This document shows, piece after piece, positions 33,752-42,570 of a DNA stretch of 64,000 nt. Within the stretch, counting starts at the first letter, position 1. The number at the start of each line of letters is the position of its first letter. The notes beneath the pieces were generated by a model, which was not told where the DNA came from, did no database searches, and saw only the letters and a program-made list of their open reading frames with translations. This DNA is from DASXMT01 sp963755985. Lineage in GTDB: Bacteria; Actinomycetota; Acidimicrobiia; Acidimicrobiales; RAAP-2. Both the position numbers and the translations under genes were made by a program. Location of the stretch: NCBI GenBank assembly GCA_963755985.1, contig CAVWLO010000005.1, positions 248,001 through 312,000 of the forward strand, given 5' to 3'.

Positions 33752-34240
33752 GTGGAACGAAAGAGCTTCGCCGGGATGGACTGCTCGGTGGCCCAGTGCC
33801 TCGAGGTGGTCGGCGAGTGGTGGAGCATGCTCATCGTGCGGGACGCCTTTCTCGGTGTCACTCGCTTCGAGGAGTTCCAGCGCCGACTGGGCATCTCCCG
33901 CAACATCCTCCAGCAGCGCCTGTTGTCGCTGGTCGACGCGGACGTGTTCGTCCGGGTCCCGTACTCCGAGCACCCGCCGCGTTACGACTACCGGCTCACC
34001 GAGAAGGGCCGGGACCTGTGGCCCGTGCTCACGGCCATGCGGCAGTGGGGCGATCGCTACGCCGCACCTGCCGGACCTCCCATCGAGATCGCACACAAGG
34101 ACTGTGGGGCGATATCGGAGGCCGTCCTGGTGTGCGGGTCGTGCCGCGAGCCCATCGGCGCCCGTGATGTGCGCGCCGTCGCCGGGCCCGGCCGTGCCGA
34201 GCTTCCGCACGTCCATCGCTCCACGCTCCCGGAGAGCTGA
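33752..34240 (+). CDS. HxlR-family transcriptional regulator
   Basis: Winged-helix regulator of 162 residues from GTG 33752. The HxlR core is unmistakable: ERKSFAGMDCSVAQCLEVVG, EWWSMLIVRDAFLGVTRFEE, FQRRLGISRNILQQRLLSLV, YRLTEKGRDLWPVL. The conserved N-terminal Cys (DCSVAQ) could be a redox or electrophile sensor. A C-terminal extension holds three Cys (HKDCG, CGSC), a possible small zinc knuckle seen in some relatives. An ATG at 33728 in frame overlaps the -10 box and is less likely. Probably controls the divergent MFS pump. Confidence 0.9.
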   Translation: MERKSFAGMDCSVAQCLEVVGEWWSMLIVRDAFLGVTRFEEFQRRLGISRNILQQRLLSLVDADVFVRVPYSEHPPRYDYRLTEKGRDLWPVLTAMRQWGDRYAAPAGPPIEIAHKDCGAISEAVLVCGSCREPIGARDVRAVAGPGRAELPHVHRSTLPES

Positions 34241-34312
34241 CCGGCCGGGGACGGCGAGAGAGCCTCACCCGTCGGGCCTCATCCAGTCGGTGACGGGCGG
34301 CGGTCGGATCGC

Positions 34313-35677
34313 TCAGCGCGAAGCTGTGCGACCGCCGGCGACGCGGTCGACCAGAGCCCGGTGGTCGGCCTCGTTGTTGATCGCGTAGTGCCGGGAGAAC
34401 GCAGCGATGGCGCGGTCGAAGGCCTTGGCCTTTCCCAGGTAGCCCGAAACCTTCATCGCATCGCCGGTGCGAGCGTGTGAGCGGGCCAGGATCCACGCGC
34501 ACAGCGCACCGTAGTGGCTGAGGTTGCCCGGATTCATGGTCATCGGATCTCCCTGACCTTTGAAGTCCCACAGTTGGCGGATGTAGTAGTTGGTGCCGGT
34601 GGCCGGTCCTTCGGCCCAGCCGAGGAAGATGTCGCTGGCCGCCTGGATGAGCCGCTGACCGACGACCACCCGCTTGCCGTGGTGGCCGAGAAGCGACTCG
34701 CCGACGTAGGGCTCGAGCACCGAGGCCTGGGCTTCCTTGGCCTGCAGCACGATGAAGTCGGCATCGGGGTCGTCGGGACCGGCCAGGAGGGCGATCCAGC
34801 ACCGGGTTCCGACGCTCCCCACCCCGACGACCTTGCGGGCGACGTCGAGCAGTCGGTACCGGTCGAACAGGTACCGTTGGTCGGCGGAAAGGGTCTCCCG
34901 GTAGCCCTCGATCAGGCCCAGGGCCTCGGACAGGTCGCGGTCGGTGCGATCCAGGGGTACGAGCAGCGGTGGGTCGGCAACGAAGCGGCGATGCCCGTCG
35001 ACCACGGTGGTCAGCTTGGTGACGGCCCGGAGGTGGTCCTTGCGGCGGGCCCGTTTGACGTCGCGCCGCACCGCGGGACGATGGCGGAGGGGAAAGTGCT
35101 CGACCACTTCCTTGATCTCGGTGCGCTCGTAAAACAGGTCGAGCGTGTGCCACGACGCGTAGTCGGCGAGTCGCTCTCGGTAGGTGCGGGCCGTCGCCAT
35201 GGCCACCGCGTCGCAATCGCTCGACGACAGGCCCCGCTGGCGGGCGACGATGTACAGGCTGGCGCAGAGGCGCTTCACGTCCCACTCCCAGGGACCAGGG
35301 ACGGTCTCGTCGAAGTCGTTGATATCGAAGACGAGGTTTCGTTCCGGGCTGGCGAAGAACCCGAAGTTGTTGACGTGGGCATCGCCGCACGCTTGGACGT
35401 GCACACCCGTCGTCGGCGTCGAGGCCAGGTCCATGGCCATCACCGCGGCGGCGCCCCGGAAGAAAGCGAACGGTGACTCGGCCATGCGTTGGTACCGGAT
35501 GGGCCCCAGTTCGGAGAGGCGGGAGACAGCCTGGGATTCGAGGACCTCGAGCGGATCGGGGCGGTCGGGCGGAGGCACCCACTCGCCATGCGCCGACCGC
35601 GGCACCGAGGAGCGAATCGAGCGTCCCGTTTTCCTTCGGGCCTCGACCGATTGCTCCACCCCCAGGACGGCGTCCAC
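34313..35677 (-). CDS. DUF2252 family protein
   Basis: About 454 residues matching the DUF2252 family, widespread in actinobacteria and of unproven function. Visible hallmarks: ESPFAFFRGAAAVMAMDLAS, CGDAHVNNFGFFASPERNLV, FDINDFDETVPGPWEWDVKR, and KVVGVGSVGTRCW. The GDxHxxN and DFD motifs resemble the catalytic and metal loops of the protein kinase/APH fold, so a kinase-like activity is plausible. The start is uncertain: GTG 35677 gives the usual family length, while an ATG at 35755 or further is also open. Divergent from the methyltransferase gene. Confidence 0.88.
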   Translation of the reverse strand: MDAVLGVEQSVEARRKTGRSIRSSVPRSAHGEWVPPPDRPDPLEVLESQAVSRLSELGPIRYQRMAESPFAFFRGAAAVMAMDLASTPTTGVHVQACGDAHVNNFGFFASPERNLVFDINDFDETVPGPWEWDVKRLCASLYIVARQRGLSSSDCDAVAMATARTYRERLADYASWHTLDLFYERTEIKEVVEHFPLRHRPAVRRDVKRARRKDHLRAVTKLTTVVDGHRRFVADPPLLVPLDRTDRDLSEALGLIEGYRETLSADQRYLFDRYRLLDVARKVVGVGSVGTRCWIALLAGPDDPDADFIVLQAKEAQASVLEPYVGESLLGHHGKRVVVGQRLIQAASDIFLGWAEGPATGTNYYIRQLWDFKGQGDPMTMNPGNLSHYGALCAWILARSHARTGDAMKVSGYLGKAKAFDRAIAAFSRHYAINNEADHRALVDRVAGGRTASR

Positions 35678-35825
35678 GCTGATGGACTCTAATTGATGTG
35701 CCGATCTGATCCCCGGGCGCGCCCCGGCGCGGACCGAAGGGCGACCGGGCATGCCATCCTCATGGCGTGCCCTCCACACCAGTTGCTACCCCCGTGCCGT
35801 CCGCTCCACCGGCGACCGTTTCCCG

Positions 35826-36557
35826 GTGACCGAGTACGACCGCTTCGCCCCCTTCTACGACGCGGTGATGGACGACCCCGGCCCACGGGCCGACCGGATC
35901 ATCGGATGGATCGACCGGTACCGCCCGGAGGCCACCTCGCTGCTCGAGCTGGGTTGCGGCACGGGCTCGGTTCTTGCCCGACTCTCCTCGCTCGCCGACC
36001 TGACCGGACTCGACCGATCGCCTGAGATGCTCGCCCTGGCCAAGGAGAAGGTTCCCGACGCCCGCCTGCTCAAGGGCGACATGAGGGGGTTCTCGCTCAG
36101 GGAGCGCTTCGACGTCGTCATCTGCGTGTTCGACAGCTTGAATCACCTCCTGTTCTTCGGTGACTGGGAGTCGATGTTCGATGCCGTCCACCGCCACCTG
36201 GTCGAGGGCGGCCTGTTCCTGTTCGATGTGAACACGATGGGCGAGCTCCGTCGCCTGGGTGAGGAGTCGCCGTGGGTGGACGACTTCGAAGGTGGCGTCG
36301 CCATCGTCGATGTGGCGTTTGCCGAAGGCAACGAGTCCGAGGGTGTGTCGGTCTGGGACGTCCGCATCTTCGAGGAGGTCGGCCCGGCCCGCTTCCAGCT
36401 CCACCACGAGCGGATCGGCGAGCTCGCCGTCCCGCTGTCCCGGATCACAGCTGCGCTTCGGGCGAAGTTCGTCCTCCTCGAACAGACGAGCGAGAGCGGT
36501 GAGGAGCCCAGTGACGACTCGGTCAAGGCCCACTTCGCCTACCGGCGCCGGCCCTGA
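35826..36557 (+). CDS. Class I SAM-dependent methyltransferase
   Basis: 243-residue methyltransferase from GTG 35826. YDRFAPFYDAVMDDPGPRAD is the typical cap; SAM motif I is SLLELGCGTGSVLARLS; motif II is LTGLDRSPEMLALAKEKVPD; KGDMRGFSL and FDVVICVFDSLNHLLFFGDW follow. This is the small-molecule YcgJ/Methyltransf_25 type with a C-terminal substrate domain (HERIGELAVPLSRI). An ATG at 35751 is open but adds a non-homologous arm. Convergent with the amidohydrolase gene; substrate not predictable. Confidence 0.88.
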   Translation: MTEYDRFAPFYDAVMDDPGPRADRIIGWIDRYRPEATSLLELGCGTGSVLARLSSLADLTGLDRSPEMLALAKEKVPDARLLKGDMRGFSLRERFDVVICVFDSLNHLLFFGDWESMFDAVHRHLVEGGLFLFDVNTMGELRRLGEESPWVDDFEGGVAIVDVAFAEGNESEGVSVWDVRIFEEVGPARFQLHHERIGELAVPLSRITAALRAKFVLLEQTSESGEEPSDDSVKAHFAYRRRP

Positions 36558-36572
36558 CGCCCTCGGTTGACC

Positions 36573-36640
36573 TGGGCCGCCACGGCGCACCGGCCGGCAC
36601 TGGGCTCACGTGGGCCGCCACGGCGCACCGGCCGGCACTG
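36573..36640. repeat. 30-bp direct repeat flanking the amidohydrolase stop codon
   Basis: Identical 30-base copies at 36573-36602 and 36611-36640 (period 38), beginning TGGGCCGCCACGGCGCACCG. The minus-strand stop (36608-36606) lies between them. The right copy encodes the last residues (VPAGAPWRPT); the left copy would encode nearly the same residues beyond the stop. Confidence 0.9.
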
Positions 36641-38342
36641 TGTCCGTGTCGCGTCCTGAGCGCAACAGCTGCCCGGCCAGCGCTCCCGTGAACGCACCGT
36701 GCCGCACCATCTCCGAGCCATTGACCACGACGTGCTCGATCCCGGTGCCCTCGGCATAGAGCCGGCTGGCGCCGCCGGGCATGTCGTCGCGCCTGCGTTC
36801 GGGCCCGTAACCGACCGTCGTCGGGTCGAACACCACGAGGTCGGCCCACCAGCCGTCGGACACCCGGCCACGCTGCTTGAGCCCGTAGAGGCGGGCGGGG
36901 ACGTCGGTGAGCAGGTGAACCGCCTCCTCCCAGCGCAACAGACCCCGCTGCCGCACCGCTCCACCCAGCAGCGCAGTTGAGTAGATCGCCCCGCACATCA
37001 TGTCGAGGTGGGCACCGGCGTCCGACCCGCCGATGACGGTCCGGCCATCCCGCCAGAGGGTGGCCCGGGCCTCCCAGTCGGCGTCCGAGTCGGCCATCGG
37101 CGGGCGAAGCCCGGTGCGAAGCTCGTCGGCCACCACGATGTCGAGGAGGGCGTCGAAGGGTTGCTGGTCGCGTTCGGCGGCCACGTCGCCCACGGTTCGG
37201 CCCTCGTAGCCCGCGTTCTCGGGGGCGAATGTCTCGTCCAGCGTCAGGCGATGCCACACCACCAGGTTACGGAGGGCGCCGGCCTCATTGGAGTGGGCTC
37301 CCTCGTCCAGGCGCCGACGGACCTCGGGGTCGCCCAGGGCGGCCAGGCGCTCAGCCTTGGGGAGGGACAGCACCGCGCTCCAACCGGGCAGCCCCTCGAG
37401 GACCGGGTTGCCCTCGAACGAGAGCCGCATCCGCATGGTGTGGGGCAGGGTCAGGGCGACGACCGTGCCGCCCTGTTCTGCCGCGGCGTCGGAGGCGGCC
37501 AGCTGTGTGGCCGTCCGCTCGGTGGTCGTGGCCGAGGCGCCGAGCACATTCCAGTTGACCGGACGGTTCGCCAGTCGGGAGACGGCCGCCATCATGGCGG
37601 TCTCCTCCTCGCTGAAGCCTGTGAGGCAGCCCTGGACGATCATCTCGATGGTGGTTCCCGGGTAGTCGGCCACCACGGCCGCCATTGACTCGATCTCGGA
37701 GCGGGAGGCAGCGCGGGAGGGCACGGGCTGCCCCTCACCGTCGTGGTGGGTGCGCACCTGTGAGGTGGAGAAGCCGAGGGCACCACTGGCCAGGGCGGCG
37801 TGCAGCGACGCCACCATGGCCGCCACCTGGTCATCCGTGGCCTGGTCGGTCACGGCTTCGTCGCCCATCACCGTGCGCCGGAGCGCAGAGTGTCCGACCA
37901 GGAACCCGGCGTTCACCCCGATCCCGCCCTCGAGCCGATCGAGCCACTGGCCGAACGATGTCCACGACCAGTCGAGGCCGGCCTCCAAGGCGGCCAGCGG
38001 CATCCCCTCCACCTTGGCCATCATCCGGGCCAGGTACCCGGCGTGGTCGGGCCCGCTCGGCGCCAACGAGAACCCGCAATTGCCGCCGAGCACCGTCGTC
38101 ACGCCGTGGAGCGGGGAAGGGCTCGCCGTGGGATCCCAGAACAGCTGGGCGTCGTAGTGGGTGTGCAGGTCGACGAAGCCCGGTGCCACCATCAGCCCGT
38201 CGGCCTCGATGACCTGGGTGGCGGCCTCGTCCACCGCGCCGATGGCCACTACCCGTCCACGCCGGACGGCGACGTCGGCTTGTCGCGGGGGTGAGCCGGT
38301 CCCATCAACCAGCATGCCACCTCGGATCAACAGATCGAGCAC
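36606..38342 (-). CDS. N-acyl-D-amino-acid deacylase family amidohydrolase
   Basis: Metal-dependent amidohydrolase of 578 residues from GTG 38342, with GGGAGG eight bases before it. LLIRGGMLVDGTGSPPRQAD and the capped barrel start LMVAPGFVDLHTHYDAQLFW (metal HTH) are diagnostic for the D-aminoacylase/dihydroorotase-like group. TTVLGGNCGFSLAP, then VIGGSDAGAHLDMMCG (Asp ligand) and WWADLVVFDP close the domain. The actinobacterial members are broad; D-amino acids, cyclic ureides or other amides could be substrates. Divergent from a second, unrelated amidohydrolase, and convergent with the methyltransferase. Confidence 0.88.
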   Translation of the reverse strand: MLDLLIRGGMLVDGTGSPPRQADVAVRRGRVVAIGAVDEAATQVIEADGLMVAPGFVDLHTHYDAQLFWDPTASPSPLHGVTTVLGGNCGFSLAPSGPDHAGYLARMMAKVEGMPLAALEAGLDWSWTSFGQWLDRLEGGIGVNAGFLVGHSALRRTVMGDEAVTDQATDDQVAAMVASLHAALASGALGFSTSQVRTHHDGEGQPVPSRAASRSEIESMAAVVADYPGTTIEMIVQGCLTGFSEEETAMMAAVSRLANRPVNWNVLGASATTTERTATQLAASDAAAEQGGTVVALTLPHTMRMRLSFEGNPVLEGLPGWSAVLSLPKAERLAALGDPEVRRRLDEGAHSNEAGALRNLVVWHRLTLDETFAPENAGYEGRTVGDVAAERDQQPFDALLDIVVADELRTGLRPPMADSDADWEARATLWRDGRTVIGGSDAGAHLDMMCGAIYSTALLGGAVRQRGLLRWEEAVHLLTDVPARLYGLKQRGRVSDGWWADLVVFDPTTVGYGPERRRDDMPGGASRLYAEGTGIEHVVVNGSEMVRHGAFTGALAGQLLRSGRDTDTVPAGAPWRPT

Positions 38343-38450
38343 CCGAACACCTCCCCCGAACCGCTGCCTGAGCCGGAGGCCCTGCAGCCCAAGGAGGACA
38401 ACGATAGTTTCAGACACTGAGGCAAGCGAACGAAGAGGGGAGGGAGATCG

Positions 38451-39665
38451 TTGAGCCAGATCGTGACGCCGAGCCACGTCCTCCTGCCCGATCCCGCACC
38501 GAGGGAGATCCGGGTGCCCATCATCTCGGTCGACGACCACCTGATCGAGCCCCCCGATCTCTTCGTTGGGCGGCTGCCCCAGAAGCTGGCTGGCGTCGCC
38601 CCCCGGGTCGTCGAGCTCGAGGGCGGGAATCAGTCGTGGGTCTACGAGGGAAATCTCTATCCCAACGTCGGGCTCAACGCGGTGGTCGGTCGGCCCAAGG
38701 AGGACTGGAGCATGGAGCCGGCCCGCTTCGAGCACATGCGCCCGGGCTGCTACGACATCGACGCCCGGGTCGCCGACATGGACACCGCGGGCATCTGGGC
38801 GTCTCTCTGCTTCCCGTCACTGGTGGCGGGGTTCTGCGGGGCGGTCTTCTCCCGCTCGAAGGATCCCGAGCTCGGGCTGGCGTGCGTCAGGGCGTGGAAC
38901 GACTGGCACCTCGAAGTGTGGGCCGGCACCCACCCCGAGCGGATCATCCCGTTGCAGCTGCCCTGGCTGCCGGACGTCGAGCTGGCTGCCGCCGAGGTCC
39001 GGCGCAATGCCGAACGGGGCTTCGCCGCCGTGAGCTTCCCCGAGTTCCCCTCCCATCTCGGTCTTGACTCCATCTTTTCCGGCCACTGGGACCCGCTCCT
39101 GGCTGCCTGCCAGGAGACCGGGACGGTGGTCTGCCTCCATACCGGTTCCTCGTCGTGGGTGCCGGTGGCCTCACCGGACCCCCCCTTCGAGTTGTTACCG
39201 ACGCTCTTTCCGGTCAACGGCCTGGTGGCCACGGCCGAGTGGCTGTGGTCGGGGGTGCCGCTCCGGTTCCCGGAGCTGGCCGTTGCCTTGTCTGAGGGCG
39301 GTATGGGCTGGGTGCCCATGCTCATCGACCGGGTCGACTACGTGATCGCCCATTCGGCATCGGGAGTCAACAGCACCGCGTGGCCCTCGGACCTCCTGCC
39401 CAGCGAGGTGGTCCGGCGCAACTTCTGGTTCTGCAGCATCGACGACCCCTCGGTCGTGCCCCTGCGTCACGTCATCGGGGTCGAGAACATCATGGTCGAG
39501 AGCGACTATCCCCACGCCGACTCGACGTGGCCCGATACCCAGGCGGTGGTGTCGTCCAGCATGGGACACCTGCCCGAGGACGAGTTGATGGCCATGGCGG
39601 CCGGTAATGCCGCCCGGTTGTTCGACCACCCACTTCCCGCGGGCGGCGACTGGCGTAGCCGGTGA
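38451..39665 (+). CDS. Amidohydrolase_2 family metal-dependent hydrolase/decarboxylase
   Basis: 404-residue TIM-barrel protein of the ACMSD/gamma-resorcylate decarboxylase-like Amidohydro_2 family. IISVDDHLIEPPDLF has DDH in place of the usual DxH; MRPGCYDIDARVADMDTAGI is a family signature; VCLHTGSSS and ENIMVESDYPHADSTWPDTQ carry metal His and Asp. Start TTG 38451 behind GGGAGGGAG. Its stop overlaps the GTG of the VOC gene (GTGA). A paralogue lies at 53343-54686 (DDH, MRPGCYD, SDYPHSDGVWP all shared). Probable role in degrading cyclic or aromatic carboxylates; substrate unknown. Confidence 0.9.
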   Translation: MSQIVTPSHVLLPDPAPREIRVPIISVDDHLIEPPDLFVGRLPQKLAGVAPRVVELEGGNQSWVYEGNLYPNVGLNAVVGRPKEDWSMEPARFEHMRPGCYDIDARVADMDTAGIWASLCFPSLVAGFCGAVFSRSKDPELGLACVRAWNDWHLEVWAGTHPERIIPLQLPWLPDVELAAAEVRRNAERGFAAVSFPEFPSHLGLDSIFSGHWDPLLAACQETGTVVCLHTGSSSWVPVASPDPPFELLPTLFPVNGLVATAEWLWSGVPLRFPELAVALSEGGMGWVPMLIDRVDYVIAHSASGVNSTAWPSDLLPSEVVRRNFWFCSIDDPSVVPLRHVIGVENIMVESDYPHADSTWPDTQAVVSSSMGHLPEDELMAMAAGNAARLFDHPLPAGGDWRSR

Positions 39666-40024
39666 GGCCGCTCGGAGTCGACCACGTAGCCATCAATGTG
39701 GACGACGTTCCCGGGGCCGTGGCCTTCTACACCGATATCCTCGGACTCTCGCTGCGGGCCGACCGGCCGGATCTCGGGATCGATGGCGCCTGGCTCGACG
39801 CCGGCGGCCAACAGGTGCACCTGCTCGAGGCGCCGCTCCCGCAGAACCTGGGCCAGCATCTCTCCCTCCTCGTCTCCGACGTGGACAACGCGGTGGCCGA
39901 GCTCCGCGGTCGCGGGGTAACCGTCAGCGACGCCATGGGGGTCGGCCGCGACCGCCAGGCGTTTCTCGTCGACCCGTCCGGCAATGCCGTCGAGCTGCAT
40001 CAGCGCGGGGACCCGGAAGCCTGA
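39662..40024 (+). CDS. VOC-superfamily (glyoxalase-like) protein
   Basis: 120-residue two-module VOC protein: GVDHVAINVDDVPGAVAFYT (first His), IDGAWLDAGGQQVHLLEAPL (second metal ligand region), HLSLLVSDVDNAVAELRGRG and FLVDPSGNAVELHQ (Glu). GTG start overlapping the amidohydrolase stop by four bases, so the two are co-translated and may act in one pathway. Confidence 0.88.
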   Translation: MRPLGVDHVAINVDDVPGAVAFYTDILGLSLRADRPDLGIDGAWLDAGGQQVHLLEAPLPQNLGQHLSLLVSDVDNAVAELRGRGVTVSDAMGVGRDRQAFLVDPSGNAVELHQRGDPEA

Positions 40025-40425
40025 TCCACCAGCAGATCCGACCATTTCACGACGTTGGGTGGCCCCGCCCTCCTGCTCGTGCAATTAGCACCCCGCACCC
40101 ACCGGCAGGGAGAGATGCTGCCGTGATAGTTGGCAGTCGGGACAGTTCCCTGGGCATCGACGTCCTGCTGGCCTGGCTGCCCAGCCGCCCGGGCAGTCGA
40201 ACGCCTACTGCCTCCTGGCCCGTCGCTCGGCGGCGGCATAGACACCGTGTGCTCCACGACCTCGGAGTCGCCCTCGCCATCCCCTCGTACCGTGCGGCAC
40301 AGCCGGGCCCCGAGCGGGCCACCGGGGGCTGTTGACGCCTGCTCCGGATGGCCTATTCGGAGCGCGGCCCCATACACTGCGGGAGCAGCGCCCAGTGCGC
40401 CGAGGGGTGAACGAGGAGCAACGCT
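40025..40425. other. Intergenic region with possible promoter for the MFS gene
   Basis: 401 bases without a supported gene; open frames here are Arg/Ala-rich and unrecognised. An inverted repeat GCTCCG (40341-40346) / CGGAGC (40358-40363), 11-base spacer, lies just after TTGACG (40332-40337). A TATTCG at 40354-40359 could be the matching -10 box (16-base spacing). This may be the regulated promoter of the MFS gene at 40426. Confidence 0.4.
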
Positions 40426-42462
40426 ATGAGTGAGACGGCGACGGCGGTTGCACCAGAACAGGTTCCCCCTCTTCCCCACCGACGAGTGCTCATCGTCATC
40501 GGGGCTCTCATGTTGGGGATGTTCCTGGCCGCCCTGGACCAGACCGTCGTGTCCACCGCGCTTCCCACCATCGTCGGGGACCTGAACGGCGCCTCCCATC
40601 TCAGCTGGGTGGTGACCGCGTACCTGTTGGCGTCGACCGTGTCGACGCCCCTGTGGGGGAAGCTGGGCGACCTCTACGGGCGGAAGGTCTTCTTCCAGGC
40701 CGCCATCGTGATCTTCCTGATCGGCTCGGCTCTCTCCGGATTGAGCCACTCGATGATCGAGCTGATCCTTTTCCGGGCGGTCCAGGGCCTGGGCGGCGGG
40801 GGCCTGATGATCGGCGCCCAGACCATCGTGGGCGACGTGGTGTCGCCTCGCGACCGCGGCCGGTACATGGGACTGTTCATGGCCATGTTCGGGGTCACCA
40901 CGGTGATCGGCCCGCTCATCGGGGGTTTCTTCGTCGACTACCTCAGTTGGCGGTGGATCTTCTACATCAATATCCCCATCGGGGCCATCGCTCTGGTGGT
41001 CACCGCCTTCGCCCTTCCCGAAGCCCGGAGCCACGTGCACCGGGTCATCGACTACCTGGGCACTGCCCTGGTCGCCCTGGCGGCAACCTGCCTGGTCCTG
41101 TTCACCAGCCTGGGGGGCACCTCCTATCCGTGGACCTCGCCGTTCATCATCGGGCTGGCCGTGGCCGGCGTGGCCTTCAGCGTGCTGTTCCTCTGGGCCG
41201 AGCGCCGTGCCGTCGAGCCGGTGATCCCGCTTCCCCTCTTTGCCAACCGGGTGTTCGCCGCCTCCAGTTCCATCGGCTTCGTGGTCGGCTTCGCCATGTT
41301 CGGGGCGCTGACATTTCTGCCTCTGTTCTTCCAGGACGTGAAGGGCATCAGCCCCATCCAGTCGGGTGTCCGGCTCTTTCCCATGATGGGCGGACTACTG
41401 GTCGCGTCGATCGGCTCCGGCCTCTTGGTCAGCCGGTGGGGGCGTTACAAGATATTCCCGGTGGTCGGCACCGGGCTGATGACCGTCGGGCTCTACCTCA
41501 TGTCGTTGATCGGGGTGAGCACCGGGGCATGGGTGATCGCCGGCTACATGGTGGTGTTCGGGCTCGGCCTCGGACTCGTCCTCCAGGTGTTGACTGTGGC
41601 GGTCCAGAACGCGGTCCCATACGAGGACCTGGGCACCGGTACCTCGGGGGTCACCTTCTTCCGCATGATCGGCGGATCCTTCGGGACGGCCGTGTTCGGT
41701 GCCGTCTTTGCCAACCTGGTGGTGAACAACGTGCTCCACGCACTCCACCTGACCAAGGTGCCGGCCGGGTTCAGCCTCAACGCCGACAACCCGGCGGCCA
41801 TCCGCAAGTACCCGGCGGCGATACAGGCCGGCGTGGTCCACGGCATCGCCCACACGATCCAGACCATGTTCCTCATCGGGGTACCCATCGGGTTCGTAGC
41901 CTTCCTCTTGAGCTGGACGTTGCCCGAGATCGCCCTGCGTAAGTCAATCCGCAACTCGGATCCGGCTGAGAACCTCGGGCTGCCCGAGCCTCGGACCTCG
42001 CTGGGTGAGATACGCCGGCTGCTCGAGCGGGCGGCCAGCCGTGAGAACCGCAGCGAGCTCTACGGCATGCTGGCCGGACGAGCCGGCCTCGAGCTTCAGC
42101 CCCGAGCCGTCTGGCTCCTCTATCGGCTGGCCGACCGGCCAGGCAGCACGGTCGAGGAAGTGGGCGCACGGCTGAAGGTGGACCCAGAGCGCCTGCGCGA
42201 CGGCGTGTACGCACTGGTTTCGGCCGGAATGGTCGAGCAGGTCGAAGGGGAGGAGGGCCACAAGTTGGTGCTCACTCCTTCCGGGCACGACGCGGTTGAG
42301 AAGCTCGCCGTGGCCCGCCGCCAATCGATGACCGAGCTGCTCGAGGGGTGGGATCCTGAGGCCCATCCCGAGGTGCTGGACATGATTCACAACCTGGCCG
42401 GTGCCCTCCTGGCCGACGACGACAAGCTGCTCGCCGATGCCCGGGCCGCCGCCACCGTCTGA
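40426..42462 (+). CDS. MFS exporter (EmrB/QacA type) with C-terminal winged-helix domain
   Basis: 678 residues. The first 500 are a 14-helix drug:proton antiporter: MFLAALDQTVVSTALPTIVG (motif D1), WGKLGDLYGRKVFFQAAIVI (motif A), and GPLIGGFFVDYLSWRWIFYI (motif C). After the last helix (about 510), residues about 535-678 form a soluble cytoplasmic domain: ENRSELYGMLAGRAGLELQP, AVWLLYRLADRPGSTVEEVG, RLKVDPERLRDGVYALVSAG, HKLVLTPSGHDAVEKL, which reads as a MarR-like winged helix. Whether it binds DNA or senses substrate is unknown; similar long forms occur in actinobacteria. ATG with GAGGAG upstream. Confidence 0.9.
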   Translation: MSETATAVAPEQVPPLPHRRVLIVIGALMLGMFLAALDQTVVSTALPTIVGDLNGASHLSWVVTAYLLASTVSTPLWGKLGDLYGRKVFFQAAIVIFLIGSALSGLSHSMIELILFRAVQGLGGGGLMIGAQTIVGDVVSPRDRGRYMGLFMAMFGVTTVIGPLIGGFFVDYLSWRWIFYINIPIGAIALVVTAFALPEARSHVHRVIDYLGTALVALAATCLVLFTSLGGTSYPWTSPFIIGLAVAGVAFSVLFLWAERRAVEPVIPLPLFANRVFAASSSIGFVVGFAMFGALTFLPLFFQDVKGISPIQSGVRLFPMMGGLLVASIGSGLLVSRWGRYKIFPVVGTGLMTVGLYLMSLIGVSTGAWVIAGYMVVFGLGLGLVLQVLTVAVQNAVPYEDLGTGTSGVTFFRMIGGSFGTAVFGAVFANLVVNNVLHALHLTKVPAGFSLNADNPAAIRKYPAAIQAGVVHGIAHTIQTMFLIGVPIGFVAFLLSWTLPEIALRKSIRNSDPAENLGLPEPRTSLGEIRRLLERAASRENRSELYGMLAGRAGLELQPRAVWLLYRLADRPGSTVEEVGARLKVDPERLRDGVYALVSAGMVEQVEGEEGHKLVLTPSGHDAVEKLAVARRQSMTELLEGWDPEAHPEVLDMIHNLAGALLADDDKLLADARAAATV

Positions 42463-42570
42463 ACAGGGGATTCTGGCCGGCGGAAAGCCGACCGCTATCG
42501 TGCCTGATCGGGTTGCCGACGCAGTGCACGCCGGCTCAACCGAACGACCCGGTGAGCAAGGGGGATTCCG

